Counted from the first letter of the stretch, positions 1 through 11,258 are shown. The stretch: DNA of 64,000 bases from Arabidopsis thaliana (GCF_000001735.4 NC_003070.9:27017971-27081970); one strand, 5' to 3'. The notes: generated by a model from the sequence alone, not told the origin. Translations and numbers: made by a program.

Positions 1-447
1 CCCGAACCCGTTTTTTTGACCGGTCAGTTCGGGCAGCAGCACCGTTACGGGCAGCTTATATTCCTCGTCTTCCTCCTCTACACCACTGCATGCCCATAAA
101 TAAAGCCCGTTGAGATCTTTAAAAATATTAAATAATATATCAACGAAAAAGCTATTTTATTCATAAGAAGAAAAAGAGAGGAACAACAACAACACACTAA
201 TCATAGTTTCTCTGGCAGGCTTGTTGTTGCGGCTTAATAAAAAGCTCTTTTGTTATTATTACTTCACGTAGATTTTCCCCAAAAAGCTCTTATTTTTTTG
301 TTTAAAAAAAAAAGTTTCATCTTTATTCAACTTTTGTTTTACAGTGTGTGTGTGAGAGAGAGAGTGTGGTTTGATTGAGGAAAGACGACGACGAGAACGC
401 CGGAGAATTAGGATTTTGATTTTATTTTTTACTCTTTGTTTGTTTTA

Positions 448-545
448 ATGCTAATGGGTTTTTAAAAGGGTTATCGAAAAAATGAGTGAGTTTGTGTTGA
501 GGTTGTCTCTGTAAAGTGTTAATGGTGGTGATTTTCGGAAGTTAG
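448..545 (+). promoter_or_regulatory. Three short uORFs in the SERK1 leader
   Basis: Three complete AUG-to-stop mini-ORFs precede the SERK1 ATG: 448-465 (5 codons), 482-514 (10 codons) and 522-545 (7 codons). None overlaps the main start at 605. Their being in the mRNA is an inference: the leader looks unspliced and purine/CT-rich from about position 160, but the transcription start cannot be seen. If transcribed, they would be expected to lower SERK1 translation. Confidence 0.55.
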
Positions 546-604
546 GGTTTTCTCGGATCTGAAGAGATCAAATCAAGATTCGAAATTTAGCATTGTTGTT
601 TGAA

Positions 605-3600
605 ATGGAGTCGAGTTATGTGGTGTTTATCTTACTTTCACTGATCTTACTTCCGAATCATTCACTGTGGCTTGCTTCTGCTAATTTGGAAGGTTCGTGG
701 TTACTCAATTACTCAGCTTTACTCGTTTCTCAATTACTTTCTCGATTCTTTTTTATTTGGAGGTGAATCGCTATCTTTAGTGTCTGCATTTTGATTTATG
801 AAAATTGTTGTTGTTCTTTGTATTTGTAAGATTTAGTGGCTAGTACTTTGAATACACTGTTTTGCTTTTCTTGTTCAGATCAACTTTGTATATTGTAAAG
901 GCATGTTCTTTGGGTTGAAAAGCTGGGTTATTTGATATCTTAAGATTGATGTTGTTGATCCAAACATTCTCTGAAAGACTTCATTTGTTTTTGGTTTTGT
1001 AAAGAATTTGTTTAATTATTAGCCTCTAATCTCAGAGAGGCCTGTTTGAATAGTTCTCTCTTGAAATTAGACTTTTCACCAATTGATGCTAATTGTGTAG
1101 ATTTGTTGTTCTTGTTATAGGTGATGCTTTGCATACTTTGAGGGTTACTCTAGTTGATCCAAACAATGTCTTGCAGAGCTGGGATCCTACGCTAGTGAAT
1201 CCTTGCACATGGTTCCATGTCACTTGCAACAACGAGAACAGTGTCATAAGAGTGTAAAGCTTTCTTCTACTAATCCCACTTTTTAAACTTTGACCTCAGC
1301 GTGGTTACCGACATTTTTGTTTCTTTTGTCAAATACAGTGATTTGGGGAATGCAGAGTTATCTGGCCATTTAGTTCCAGAGCTTGGTGTGCTCAAGAATT
1401 TGCAGTATTTGTAAGTTCCACTTATGCATCATGCTTTAACAAAACAAATCCAAGATTTGACAGAAGAAGCACTGGAGTTACCTTTTGTAATTGAAATCTT
1501 TTTAACAAGTTTCTTATTTTCTTACAGGGAGCTTTACAGTAACAACATAACTGGCCCGATTCCTAGTAATCTTGGAAATCTGACAAACTTAGTGAGTTTG
1601 GATCTTTACTTAAACAGCTTCTCCGGTCCTATTCCGGAATCATTGGGAAAGCTTTCAAAGCTGAGATTTCTGTGAGTATACATATGCTTTACCGGCTCAG
1701 TTACAGTCTTTGTTTAATCTTAGGTTTTGTTCCAATTTTTGACTCTTTGCTGAAAATTTTACATGCAAGAATAGCCGGCTTAACAACAACAGTCTCACTG
1801 GGTCAATTCCTATGTCACTGACCAATATTACTACCCTTCAAGTGTTGTGAGTCCTCTCATTAACTTTCATTTATGTCTACTTCATTCTCCCTCAGTTGAT
1901 TTGTTGAGTTAATGCACTTAACCTTGATGGATGCAACACAGAGATCTATCAAATAACAGACTCTCTGGTTCAGTTCCTGACAATGGCTCCTTCTCACTCT
2001 TCACACCCATCAGGTTCTATGATTTATCCTCTTCAGTTATTTCAGTTGTTGTGTCAGTGTCTGAACTTATTCTGAAACTTTCATTTCCTTGTGCAGTTTT
2101 GCTAATAACTTAGACCTATGTGGACCTGTTACAAGTCACCCATGTCCTGGATCTCCCCCGTTTTCTCCTCCACCACCTTTTATTCAACCTCCCCCAGTTT
2201 CCACCCCGAGTAAGCCTCCTCTTTTTAGTTTACATTATAGGAAACAGAAGATGAAATCTTTGCTTCTCTGTCAATCCTTTTTCTCATATAACTCATCTTG
2301 CCAATAAGGCAATAACCAAATGATCTAATTTGATTTCAGGTGGGTATGGTATAACTGGAGCAATAGCTGGTGGAGTTGCTGCAGGTGCTGCTTTGCTCTT
2401 TGCTGCTCCTGCAATAGCCTTTGCTTGGTGGCGACGAAGAAAGCCACTAGATATTTTCTTCGATGTCCCTGGTGAGTTTATTATTCGCATTAGTTTCTGT
2501 TCTTAGCCAGCAATTTTGTTTTGCAGAAAAGTATTGGAACAACTGTTAATGAAAATCAATACATAAGTCATTGTTTTTTAAGTTACAAACTCTTTTGAGT
2601 AAAATCTCGATTGCAAAATCTCTTTGCAGCCGAAGAAGATCCAGAAGTTCATCTGGGACAGCTCAAGAGGTTTTCTTTGCGGGAGCTACAAGTGGCGAGT
2701 GATGGGTTTAGTAACAAGAACATTTTGGGCAGAGGTGGGTTTGGGAAAGTCTACAAGGGACGCTTGGCAGACGGAACTCTTGTTGCTGTCAAGAGACTGA
2801 AGGAAGAGCGAACTCCAGGTGGAGAGCTCCAGTTTCAAACAGAAGTAGAGATGATAAGTATGGCAGTTCATCGAAACCTGTTGAGATTACGAGGTTTCTG
2901 TATGACACCGACCGAGAGATTGCTTGTGTATCCTTACATGGCCAATGGAAGTGTTGCTTCGTGTCTCAGAGGTAAAAACTAAACATCTTGTGCTCTCTCT
3001 CAATTACTTTGACGTGAAGTGTTTTTTCATGTTTTCCTTTATGGGTTCATAATTGTTGGTTACACTAATGACACAGAGAGGCCACCGTCACAACCTCCGC
3101 TTGATTGGCCAACGCGGAAGAGAATCGCGCTAGGCTCAGCTCGAGGTTTGTCTTACCTACATGATCACTGCGATCCGAAGATCATTCACCGTGACGTAAA
3201 AGCAGCAAACATCCTCTTAGACGAAGAATTCGAAGCGGTTGTTGGAGATTTCGGGTTGGCAAAGCTAATGGACTATAAAGACACTCACGTGACAACAGCA
3301 GTCCGTGGCACCATCGGTCACATCGCTCCAGAATATCTCTCAACCGGAAAATCTTCAGAGAAAACCGACGTTTTCGGATACGGAATCATGCTTCTAGAAC
3401 TAATCACAGGACAAAGAGCTTTCGATCTCGCTCGGCTAGCTAACGACGACGACGTCATGTTACTTGACTGGGTAATAACAACATAAAACTTCCATTTGAC
3501 CCCAACAAAAACCATTGAAACGAGAATCTAATCTCAAATACTTGTTTGTTGGTTTAGGTGAAAGGATTGTTGAAGGAGAAGAAGCTAGAGATGTTAGTGG

Positions 3601-3872
3601 ATCCAGATCTTCAAACAAACTACGAGGAGAGAGAACTGGAACAAGTGATACAAGTGGCGTTGCTATGCACGCAAGGATCACCAATGGAAAGACCAAAGAT
3701 GTCTGAAGTTGTAAGGATGCTGGAAGGAGATGGGCTTGCGGAGAAATGGGACGAATGGCAAAAAGTTGAGATTTTGAGGGAAGAGATTGATTTGAGTCCT
3801 AATCCTAACTCTGATTGGATTCTTGATTCTACTTACAATTTGCACGCCGTTGAGTTATCTGGTCCAAGGTAA
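605..3872 (+). CDS. SERK1: SERK1, LRR receptor-like kinase (11 exons, 625 aa)
   Basis: Plasma-membrane co-receptor kinase of the SERK/LRR-II family, which partners with ligand-binding receptors in brassinosteroid, anther and peptide signalling (family knowledge). Exons: 605-692, 1121-1253, 1339-1410, 1528-1671, 1775-1846, 1942-2013, 2097-2209, 2340-2471, 2630-2971, 3077-3471 and 3558-3872, total 1878 nt. In order the protein shows a signal peptide (about residues 1-24), an LRR N-cap with paired cysteines, about five LRRs, the SERK-typical proline-rich Ser-Pro-Pro hinge in exon 7, one membrane segment followed by WWRRRK in exon 8, and a kinase domain. Kinase motifs are complete: glycine loop [15 protein letters not shown] lysine, [13 protein letters not shown] and a Thr-rich activation loop, so it should be an active RD kinase. 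It ends in the SERK tail VELSGPR. The ATG at 605 is the only one giving a signal peptide in frame. Confidence 0.97.
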
Positions 3873-4140
3873 AAAAAAAAAACATAAAATTATTGAACAA
3901 TAACAAATTTTACAAGGTAGGTAGTTTTTTTACCCGTAAGTTTTCGTTTTTTTTAATTGTTAATGTAAAATGAAATCTAGCATTCAAAGATTTGTGATTT
4001 TGTGCTATGGTTCGATTAAAAGGGAAAAAAATTGTAATCTAAAGATTTGTGTAAGATTACTGTCTATTGTATGAAGTATGAACTATGAACACAATATATG
4101 TACATCCAAAAATACGTTAAACTAACTCCGCTGTTTTGCT

Positions 4141-4298
4141 ACAAAAACCCTTTCAATTTTGTTCTACTAAACGTCGTTAGAATACACAAAAGCGAAACAG
4201 CGTCGTTTATTTATAATGCGCTACTCACATGACGCCGTTTCACTTTTGTGTATACAAACGACGTCGTTTAATAGAAAAATTTTTGGAAGGGTTTTTGT
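4141..4298. mobile_element. MITE-like inverted-repeat element
   Basis: The left arm at 4141-4204 and the right arm at 4231-4298 are imperfect reverse complements over about 64 bp, around a 26-nt AT-rich centre. Both arms start ACAAAAACCCTT on their own strands, share a (C/T)TAAACG-TCGTT block and ATACACAAAAG, and end GAAAC(A/G)GCGTC. No protein is encoded. A short non-autonomous DNA element or a folded duplication both fit. It lies between the SERK1 3' end and the WD40 gene, about 155 bp before the latter's ATG, so it may contribute promoter sequence. Confidence 0.6.
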
Positions 4299-4453
4299 TG
4301 GGAAAAAAAGAGAAGAAGGGTTTTTGTACTTTGTGTCTTCTTGTTCCATCATCGTGACACGTCACACCTCCATTCATCTCCGCCGTCCTCTTCCTGTTCT
4401 TAGTCGCGGCTGGAAAAAACTGTGGTGAGAGAGAGAAGAAGAAGAAGAAGAAG

Positions 4454-6410
4454 ATGAGTAATAATACTAATAATACAGAGATGAATAATCTAGCGATGGA
4501 AGAAGAGGATGAAGGAGAGATTTTCCTTGGTGAATCCGATGTCCTCCGTGAAATCGATGTCGACGAAGAAGGTTTTTTTTTATCTCCTTCAATCGTGATT
4601 TTTTTATCGTATGTATATATGTGTATGTGTATGTGACTCTTCTATTTTCGATTCAGATCTTCCTGAAGCAGATGATGATGATATGGACGATGATGGTGAA
4701 CAATTTGGTAACAGATTCACCACCTCGTGTTTCCTCAATATGAAATTTTATGGTTGTTAATTCTACCAAATCTTACTTTCAGATGAAAACGATGACTCTG
4801 TTCACACATTCACTGGTCACAAAGGTAACGTTTTTATCATTTTATTTCTCAATTAAATGTTTTTTAACTTTCATGAAACTAAGAAAGTTTTGTCTTTTAC
4901 AGGTGAGCTTTATGCATTGGCTTGTAGTCCAACAGATGCTACACTTGTTGCAACTGGAGGTGGAGATGATAAAGCATTTCTCTGGAAAATTGGTAATGGA
5001 GATTGGGCTGCTGAGCTTCCTGGTCACAAGGACTCTGTCTCTTGTTTAGCTTTTAGCTATGATGGACAGTTACTTGCTTCTGGAGGATTAGATGGTGTTG
5101 TACAGATCTTTGATGCATCATCAGGGACTTTGAAATGTGTTTTGGATGGTCCTGGTGCTGGAATCGAGGTATAAATAACTTGTCCTATATCATCATTGTA
5201 ATTGAGATCCTCAGGTCCAAATCTAGTACTTACTGTGTGGTATTTTTCAGTGGGTGAGATGGCATCCGAGAGGACACATTGTGTTGGCTGGATCAGAAGA
5301 TTGTTCTCTATGGATGTGGAATGCTGATAAAGAAGCTTATCTTAATATGTTTTCGGGCCATAATCTAAATGTTACTTGTGGTGACTTCACCCCTGACGGT
5401 ATTGATATAAGCTTCTACCTTATATGCTTCTGTGGATTATCTAATTGAGTCTACCTGTTTTAATTGTATTGTTTGACTGTGTGTGGGTACTGTAGGTAAA
5501 CTAATTTGTACTGGCTCTGATGATGCAAGTTTGATAGTATGGAACCCAAAAACTTGTGAAAGCATTCATATTGTTAAAGGCAAGCGAAATTTAAACATGT
5601 TACTACTGCACAAATACTAAATCTTTCGCCTTCTTTGACTGGTTTAAAATGCTAACTTCTTGCTTTGTGTAGGTCATCCTTATCATACGGAAGGATTGAC
5701 ATGCTTAGACATTAACTCGAACTCAAGTCTTGCTATCAGTGGCTCAAAAGACGGTTCTGTTCACATTGTGAATATAGTCACCGGAAAGGTTCGTCCTTTA
5801 CTGTACTGCTGTTACCAAGCTTTCACTGGATTGTTTTATGATCTATATCATTTCAATAAGCAAGTTGGTGCTTCTCATATCTATTTGACATATCATCTAA
5901 CTTTTTCATAATCATACCAACAGGTTGTGAGCTCCTTGAATTCTCATACAGATTCAGTTGAATGTGTGAAGTTTTCACCAAGCTCCGCAACCATCCCTTT
6001 GGCTGCAACAGGTGGAATGGACAAGAAGCTTATAATCTGGGATCTGCAGCATTCCACTCCCAGGTTCATCTGCGAGCACGAGGTATAAACCCTTATAGTT
6101 TCTCTGAGATAGCATCAAAACAGATATTGAAACTAAAACAACTCCTCTCTTCTTCTTTTTTCGATTACAGGAAGGTGTGACATCTCTGACTTGGATAGGA
6201 ACCTCCAAGTACTTAGCCACTGGCTGTGCCAATGGTACAGTGAGCATTTGGGACAGCTTATTAGGCAACTGCGTCCATACCTACCATGGTCACCAAGATG
6301 CGGTCCAGGCCATCTCAGTCTCTACCAACACGGACTTCATTGTTTCGGTATCTGTCGATAACACTGCTAGAGTCTTTGAGTCATCTGAGTTCCAAAACAA
6401 AGTGACATAG
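4454..6410 (+). CDS. AAMP/Sqt1-like WD40 repeat protein (9 exons, 407 aa)
   Basis: Exons: 4454-4571, 4657-4707, 4783-4824, 4903-5168, 5251-5398, 5496-5579, 5673-5788, 5924-6082 and 6171-6410, total 1224 nt. The first 70 residues or so are very acidic (runs of D and E). They are followed by seven or eight WD40 blades with typical GH...D...WD/IWD spacing, for example GGGDDKAFLWK, GHKDSVSCLAFS and TGCANGTVSIWD. The acidic start, the GG.DDKAF.W blade and the EW.RWHPR segment match animal AAMP. Yeast Sqt1 of the same family is a cytosolic chaperone for ribosomal protein uL16, so a ribosome-assembly role is plausible but inferred. Intron 6 (5580-5672) has a GC donor. It converges on the PORR gene downstream. 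Confidence 0.93.
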
Positions 6411-6904
6411 GCAAGTGAGGAGAATACTTGCAGATACTATCCAGACATGTTGCTATCTGTGTTCGTTGTTGTGGTCTTAATTCTATGCTTTGTGGGGGAA
6501 AATTTTGACAAGAAAGTTATCAATGTCTAAAATTCCATATGTACACGGCTTAATTTATTGATAAATGTAGTCTCTGTTTGGAATTTGTCCTTCATTTTAC
6601 AGTTCTTATGGTTCGAATGAGATTGATAAATGTTACTCCTTACATTGATATCGTTAATGAATGAGATTCATGCTAATGTTCCACTAGCAATTGAACTACT
6701 TGATATCATGAGTCTGCCAAATCGACTGGAGAAGTCAGATTTAGGGTCTGAGCATCACCATGGAATTATAACCGAACTCTTTATAAAAACTCTTCTCCCT
6801 TGAGAAGTAAGAATGAAACGGGCAAGCTATAGAGTGAGATTACTACACAGGAGAAGAAACGAATCTGCTGAAAATGCAGCCACCGGTAAAGTTGGATTAA
6901 GTCT

Positions 6905-8317
6905 CTAATACATCCGACTCCTCTTCTTCTCAGTCTTTAAACTGATCTTGCTCCGCCTCGATTGTGCCTTATCTCTTGAACCTGAGTTTCCAAAACTCCT
7001 CCTACCAGATCTTGGACTTGAATTTCTACGACCACGCTCCAGATCCTGGTTTTGATCCACTTCATCATCGTCCTCGTCATCATCAACAAAGTCTCCTTGA
7101 CGATCATCCTCGACATCAGAACCAGAAATGTCATCATTCTCAGCCTTCGCATCAGTATCACAAACTTCCCCTTCCACTTTCCCCTTATCTTCTTTCTTGC
7201 TGCTCGAAGAAACTGCCTTGTTATCTTTCTTAACTGTATTCATGAGTTTCATGTAACGGTTCCTGCTTGTCACCAATTCATTACTCTCTATCAACATCCC
7301 CCTCTTGTAACCATCTCTAAGAACCACAGTGTGAGTCCTAAGCTTACTAGACAAGTAAAAGATACCAGGATGATTATGGAGAACTCTCTTAAACCTCGAT
7401 CTCAATCCCATAAACTCACCAAGATGCAAAATAGCATCTTTCTCAACCTTCTTCGACACAAAAAGGTTCATGATCTCGTGCAAAACAGCCGCCGCCCACT
7501 TATCAGACTCATCGCTAGTCGCAGACAGATGAAGTGCATTCTCATAAGGAGAAATATACGGCAACTTCTGCCAATCATCAATCCATTTCTTCATCTTCTT
7601 ATCAACCACAAAACCATTCGAAAACTTCATCGGAAAAGCAATCGCCGATCCTTTCGTATACTCTCCTTTACGTAATGTTCTAGCTTTCTTCTCCAACACA
7701 GATACAGCATGCTCATTGCTCCAACAAACCAGCTCTAGCTCACCACTACATCCTCTTAACTTCGATTTGATAACTCTAAAGTAATCAGGAAACTCAGGTA
7801 CCATAGTTTCAACATAATCCTTAGGTAAACCTAAATCCCATTTCAACAAATCTAGAATCTCTAATGGAATTTTGTTAATCCTATTAATCATCAGCAATTT
7901 CAAAAGCCTATCAGCTAATCCTTGCTTATAAGTCTCACTACCGTAAACCAATTGCTCATCGGCATCGTGGTTTAGAATCTCCGGCGTGAGGCTGATGTGA
8001 GGATGAATACCAATTCCTCCGGGGAGAAACTCTTGGAAAACGGAAGGGAAGCTACGTATGAACTCGATTGGACGAAGAGGAACTCGTAGTGAATCTTTCT
8101 GTGAGGTGATAACTGAGATCGGAACTGATTTTGCTGGCTCCGATCTGATTAGGTCTTTGATACTGAGAAGTGGTCTGAGATTCTTCTCTCTTTCTACCGC
8201 GTGGTCGAGTCCTCTGTCTCTTACGAATTTGTAGGTATCTTCCACCGCCGACGTATCGGCGAAGGTTCGGTGGCCGGAATGACGGCGGATAGAAATGGAA
8301 CGGAAAATGGATTTCAT
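6905..8317 (-). CDS. PORR-domain organelle RNA-binding protein (470 aa, intronless)
   Basis: Single-exon gene read from 8317 down to 6905. The PORR (plant organelle RNA recognition) family, formerly mislabelled ubiquitin C-terminal hydrolase-like, binds group II introns for splicing in mitochondria or plastids. The basic, Ser/Arg-rich, acid-poor start (first 20 residues) looks like a mitochondrial presequence. The PORR core runs over about residues 25-365, with family landmarks such as VEREKNLRPLLSIKDLI, FPSVFQEF, DLGLPKDY, FPDYF and FYLSSKLRTHTVVLRD. After residue 370 the protein has an unusual charged, low-complexity tail: an acidic block rich in D/E, then an Arg/Ser-rich basic block to the end. 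The target RNA cannot be told from sequence. Family assignment is strong. Confidence 0.93.
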   Translation of the reverse strand: MKSIFRSISIRRHSGHRTFADTSAVEDTYKFVRDRGLDHAVEREKNLRPLLSIKDLIRSEPAKSVPISVITSQKDSLRVPLRPIEFIRSFPSVFQEFLPGGIGIHPHISLTPEILNHDADEQLVYGSETYKQGLADRLLKLLMINRINKIPLEILDLLKWDLGLPKDYVETMVPEFPDYFRVIKSKLRGCSGELELVCWSNEHAVSVLEKKARTLRKGEYTKGSAIAFPMKFSNGFVVDKKMKKWIDDWQKLPYISPYENALHLSATSDESDKWAAAVLHEIMNLFVSKKVEKDAILHLGEFMGLRSRFKRVLHNHPGIFYLSSKLRTHTVVLRDGYKRGMLIESNELVTSRNRYMKLMNTVKKDNKAVSSSSKKEDKGKVEGEVCDTDAKAENDDISGSDVEDDRQGDFVDDDEDDDEVDQNQDLERGRRNSSPRSGRRSFGNSGSRDKAQSRRSKISLKTEKKRSRMY

Positions 8318-8895
8318 CGGCGATTTGATTTTTTAGGGTTTAAGAGGGTTTTGGCTCATCAATGGTGTTTCGAAGACATTGATGTGGAGCTGTGTGTGTC
8401 ACTCGAGACTCGGAAGTGAAGAGTTTTTATTATTGGTTATGGGCTTTTAAGTTGGGCGTTTTAGGCCCACTGTAGTTTTTTCTGTGACGTTGCCCATCTT
8501 TTTTTTTATAATGATGAGCCCATCTAAAATGTTATTCTACAAAACAATAAAAGAAAGACCAGGATTCCTTTGCTTAAAAGACCAGGGTCCTTTGCTAAAA
8601 CTATATTATAATGACCAATGAAATCATAATTAATAATGACCAATTAAAATGATGACAAAAAAAAAAAAAACCCAATTAAAATAGTAAATTTATATTATAG
8701 TCATCAACTTTAATACTTTGTTGCAAAATAAAAGGAAACAGTCGCATAATAATCCACTAATCACAAACCTTTACCCTTTCTTCTCGGGGCCAATCAAAAA
8801 CTTCAATTAACCAGAAAAGGTCAGATTCTCCGCCGCCTCACACGACGGGCAACTTCAGTTCCTGCCGTCGCGTTAGATCCCGCCGTCAATCGGTC
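8318..8895. promoter_or_regulatory. Divergent promoter between the PORR gene and PTP1
   Basis: 578 bp separate two start codons that point away from each other. A GGCCCA (site II/TCP-type) motif lies at about 8464-8469, in a sequence reading TTAGGCCCACTG. The part near PTP1 is CT-rich and then GC-richer, as expected for a leader. No convincing TATA box was seen on either side. Shared regulation is an inference from geometry. Confidence 0.5.
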
Positions 8896-10705
8896 ATGGC
8901 GACCGGTAAAACCTCTTCCGCCGCGAATCTTTTCACTGGCTCGACGCGTTTTGATTTATCATCCGCTGATTCGCCTCCTTCAAAACTCTCTCTCTCCTCC
9001 GATCAGCTCAACCACTGCCACCAAGCTCTCGGCGTTTTCCGGGGAAAGATCCAAAATCCTGACTCGATCGCTCATGAGTTTACCGGTTTACAGGTTATAG
9101 ATCCATCCTCTAAATTGAGAATATTCCTCTTCCTAGTGTTTCTTCCTTAAAAACAAATTGGATCATAATACACTCTCTTCGAACGCAGGCTAATAGGATG
9201 TGGCCATCGGAGCTGCTGCTAAACAGTACAGTGGCTATGAACAGTGTCAATGTTGAGAAAAACAGATACAGTGATGTTGTTCCATGTAATTTTCCTCTCT
9301 TTTTTTGTGTGGATTTGCTAGTTAGTGGTGTACAGTTCTAGATTTTGATTTTGCTTTGGATATAGTTGACAAGAACAGGATTGTTCTGAATCCATGTAAA
9401 GACTCATCTGCAAAAGGATATGTGAATGCAAGCTTAATTAAGGTACACTTCTTATTAGTCTGTTTATCTGTATCTTTTTGTGGTGATAGATTTTTGAAGG
9501 TTTTACAATGTGTTAATGTTATGTAGACGTCGGAGTCTGAGAGTATTTCTCAGTTCATAGCTACGCAAGGTCCTTTACCACACACGATGGAGGACTTCTG
9601 GGAGATGGTTATTCAGCAGCATTGCCCAATCATAGTGATGCTCACTCGATTGGTTGATAATAATAGGGTAAACTTCCTTGTCTTGCTTGTGTATATGAGT
9701 CTCTTTTTAGACGATTGGATATTAATATGATCTGTTGCAAATATACTAGTACAAGCGAAGTTGTTGTGAGCATTTGTTTCTCAAGTTAAATTTCTTCGTA
9801 TTAAATTTTAGCAAGTTTTAAATGTTCCATAAACAGTGATGAAGATAGAAACTATCTCGTTGATATTGATTGTTGAACTTATCTTGTTTGTTTTTTCATG
9901 CTAACTTATCTAATTACTTGTTACAGACTGTTAAATGCGGGGACTATTTTCAAGACGAAGATGGACCTAGAGAATTTGGCAACATATCTCTTACAACAAA
10001 GTGGATAAAGACTACTGACACTTCATTGATGTTACGGAATCTTGAGGTTAACTACAAGGAGGTAAGAATCTTGTATCAGTTTTCTTCTGTTTATTTTTAC
10101 CAGATCAAGTTATTTCTTCGAGGGTTAAGCATGTTTCAATTATTGATATTGTGTTTTACAGACAGAGGATCAGCCCATGTCCGTTTTGCATATTCAGTAT
10201 CCAGAATGGCCTGATCATGGAGTTCCCAAGGATACAGTGGCTGTCCGTGAAATTCTAAAAAGACTATATCAAGTACCACCTAGTCTCGGCCCAATCATTG
10301 TGCACTGCAGGTACGATGCATGTCAATGAGGGATACAAGTGTTGTTCAACGTCTCCTGAGAGAATTGTTTTTTTCTCTCTCAGTGCAGGTATAGGAAGAA
10401 CTGGAACATACTGTGCGATACATAACACAATCCAAAGAATTCTTGCTGGCGATATGTCTGCGTTGGATCTTGCTAAAACCGTGGCACTATTTCGCAAGCA
10501 ACGCATTGGCATGGTTCAAACCATGGTAAATCTTTCAGCGTTACAATTTTTAGCTACCAAATTTCTGTATCTCACCACATAATTTGTTCTGAATTGTTCA
10601 ATTCCTTACTCTTTTTTGAAGGATCAATACTTCTTTTGCTACAATGCTATTGTTGATGAATTAGAAGATCTAACCGCGGGGACAAATGCTGGAACGAGTT
10701 CCTAA
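8896..10705 (+). CDS. PTP1: PTP1, classical protein tyrosine phosphatase (8 exons, 340 aa)
   Basis: Exons: 8896-9093, 9189-9285, 9366-9442, 9527-9667, 9927-10061, 10162-10310, 10384-10525 and 10622-10705, total 1023 nt. Tyrosine-specific, cysteine-dependent phosphatase, the only classical non-receptor PTP known in Arabidopsis, which dephosphorylates MAP kinases such as MPK6 (established knowledge). The signature VHCSAGIGRTG is interrupted by intron 6 inside the serine codon after the catalytic Cys, which falls at residue 265. Other PTP landmarks are KNRY, an NASLIK substrate-loop segment, TQGPLPHTMEDFW, a WPDHGVP WPD loop with its acid Asp, and a late QT...Q motif. A further intron (10708-10792) begins two bases after the stop. 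The residues needed for catalysis all appear present. Confidence 0.96.
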
Positions 10706-10707
10706 AG

Positions 10708-10792
10708 GTACGCAATTTCAACAATCAAATCTGAGTGAGCCATACCTGTTATAATCTATGAATACTCTTATCTTGTCTATCTTTTGATCCAG
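10708..10792 (+). other. Intron in the PTP1 3' UTR
   Basis: After the TAA at 10703-10705 the sequence reads AG then GTACGC, and ends TGATCCAG before CTGAAGGG, a good GT-AG pair of 85 nt. The junction is so close to the stop that it should not trigger nonsense-mediated decay. Assigned from splice-site consensus only. Confidence 0.6.
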
Positions 10793-11148
10793 CTGAAGGG
10801 TTCGTCTGCTTAGAGAGGGAAAAAGGCTTCTACCCAACTATATCAATTTCGTAATGTGATTCAAGAAGAAACCCGCGTGAATCTCTACATTCAAGACTTT
10901 TCAATTTCTGTAAATTTCCATATCTGATAGGTTTCATTGTTACTTTTGTTGTGGAAATGCTGATTAAAAAGCAAATGAAGTCGCCAATGCGAGATTCTTC
11001 AAAGACTATGAATTCGGTTTGATTTGGTTTGAAGTGTAAAAGAACCGAAGATTAATTTAATGGTTTAGACTTAACCGAGTTTCTTTCGAAAATAAATAAA
11101 TCAGAAGCGGTTAAAATTGGCGTAAAATGTCCCGAGTCATCGTTGCTC

Positions 11149-11189
11149 GCGGGAAATCTAGCTAGTGTCGGCGCGTGTCTGGCACGCGC
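11149..11189. promoter_or_regulatory. E2F-type site and GCGCGTG hairpin upstream of the 99-aa gene
   Basis: GCGGGAAA at 11149-11156 is a perfect E2F consensus (TTTCCCGC on the other strand). A perfect 7-bp inverted repeat follows: GCGCGTG at 11171-11177 and CACGCGC at 11183-11189, with CGCG-box character. They lie about 100 bp before the likely leader of the small-protein gene. Functional binding is an inference. Confidence 0.4.
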
Positions 11190-11258
11190 AGTAAAGTTAA
11201 GCTATAAACTCCCAAATCGAGACGCGAGTCTTTCGCCTTTGGCTTCTGGATCCTCGTG

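Noticed and set aside
7052..7675. Plus-strand open frame of 207 codons
   Set aside because: It lies antisense within the intact PORR gene and has no recognisable domain. Antisense frames in GC-balanced coding DNA are expected.
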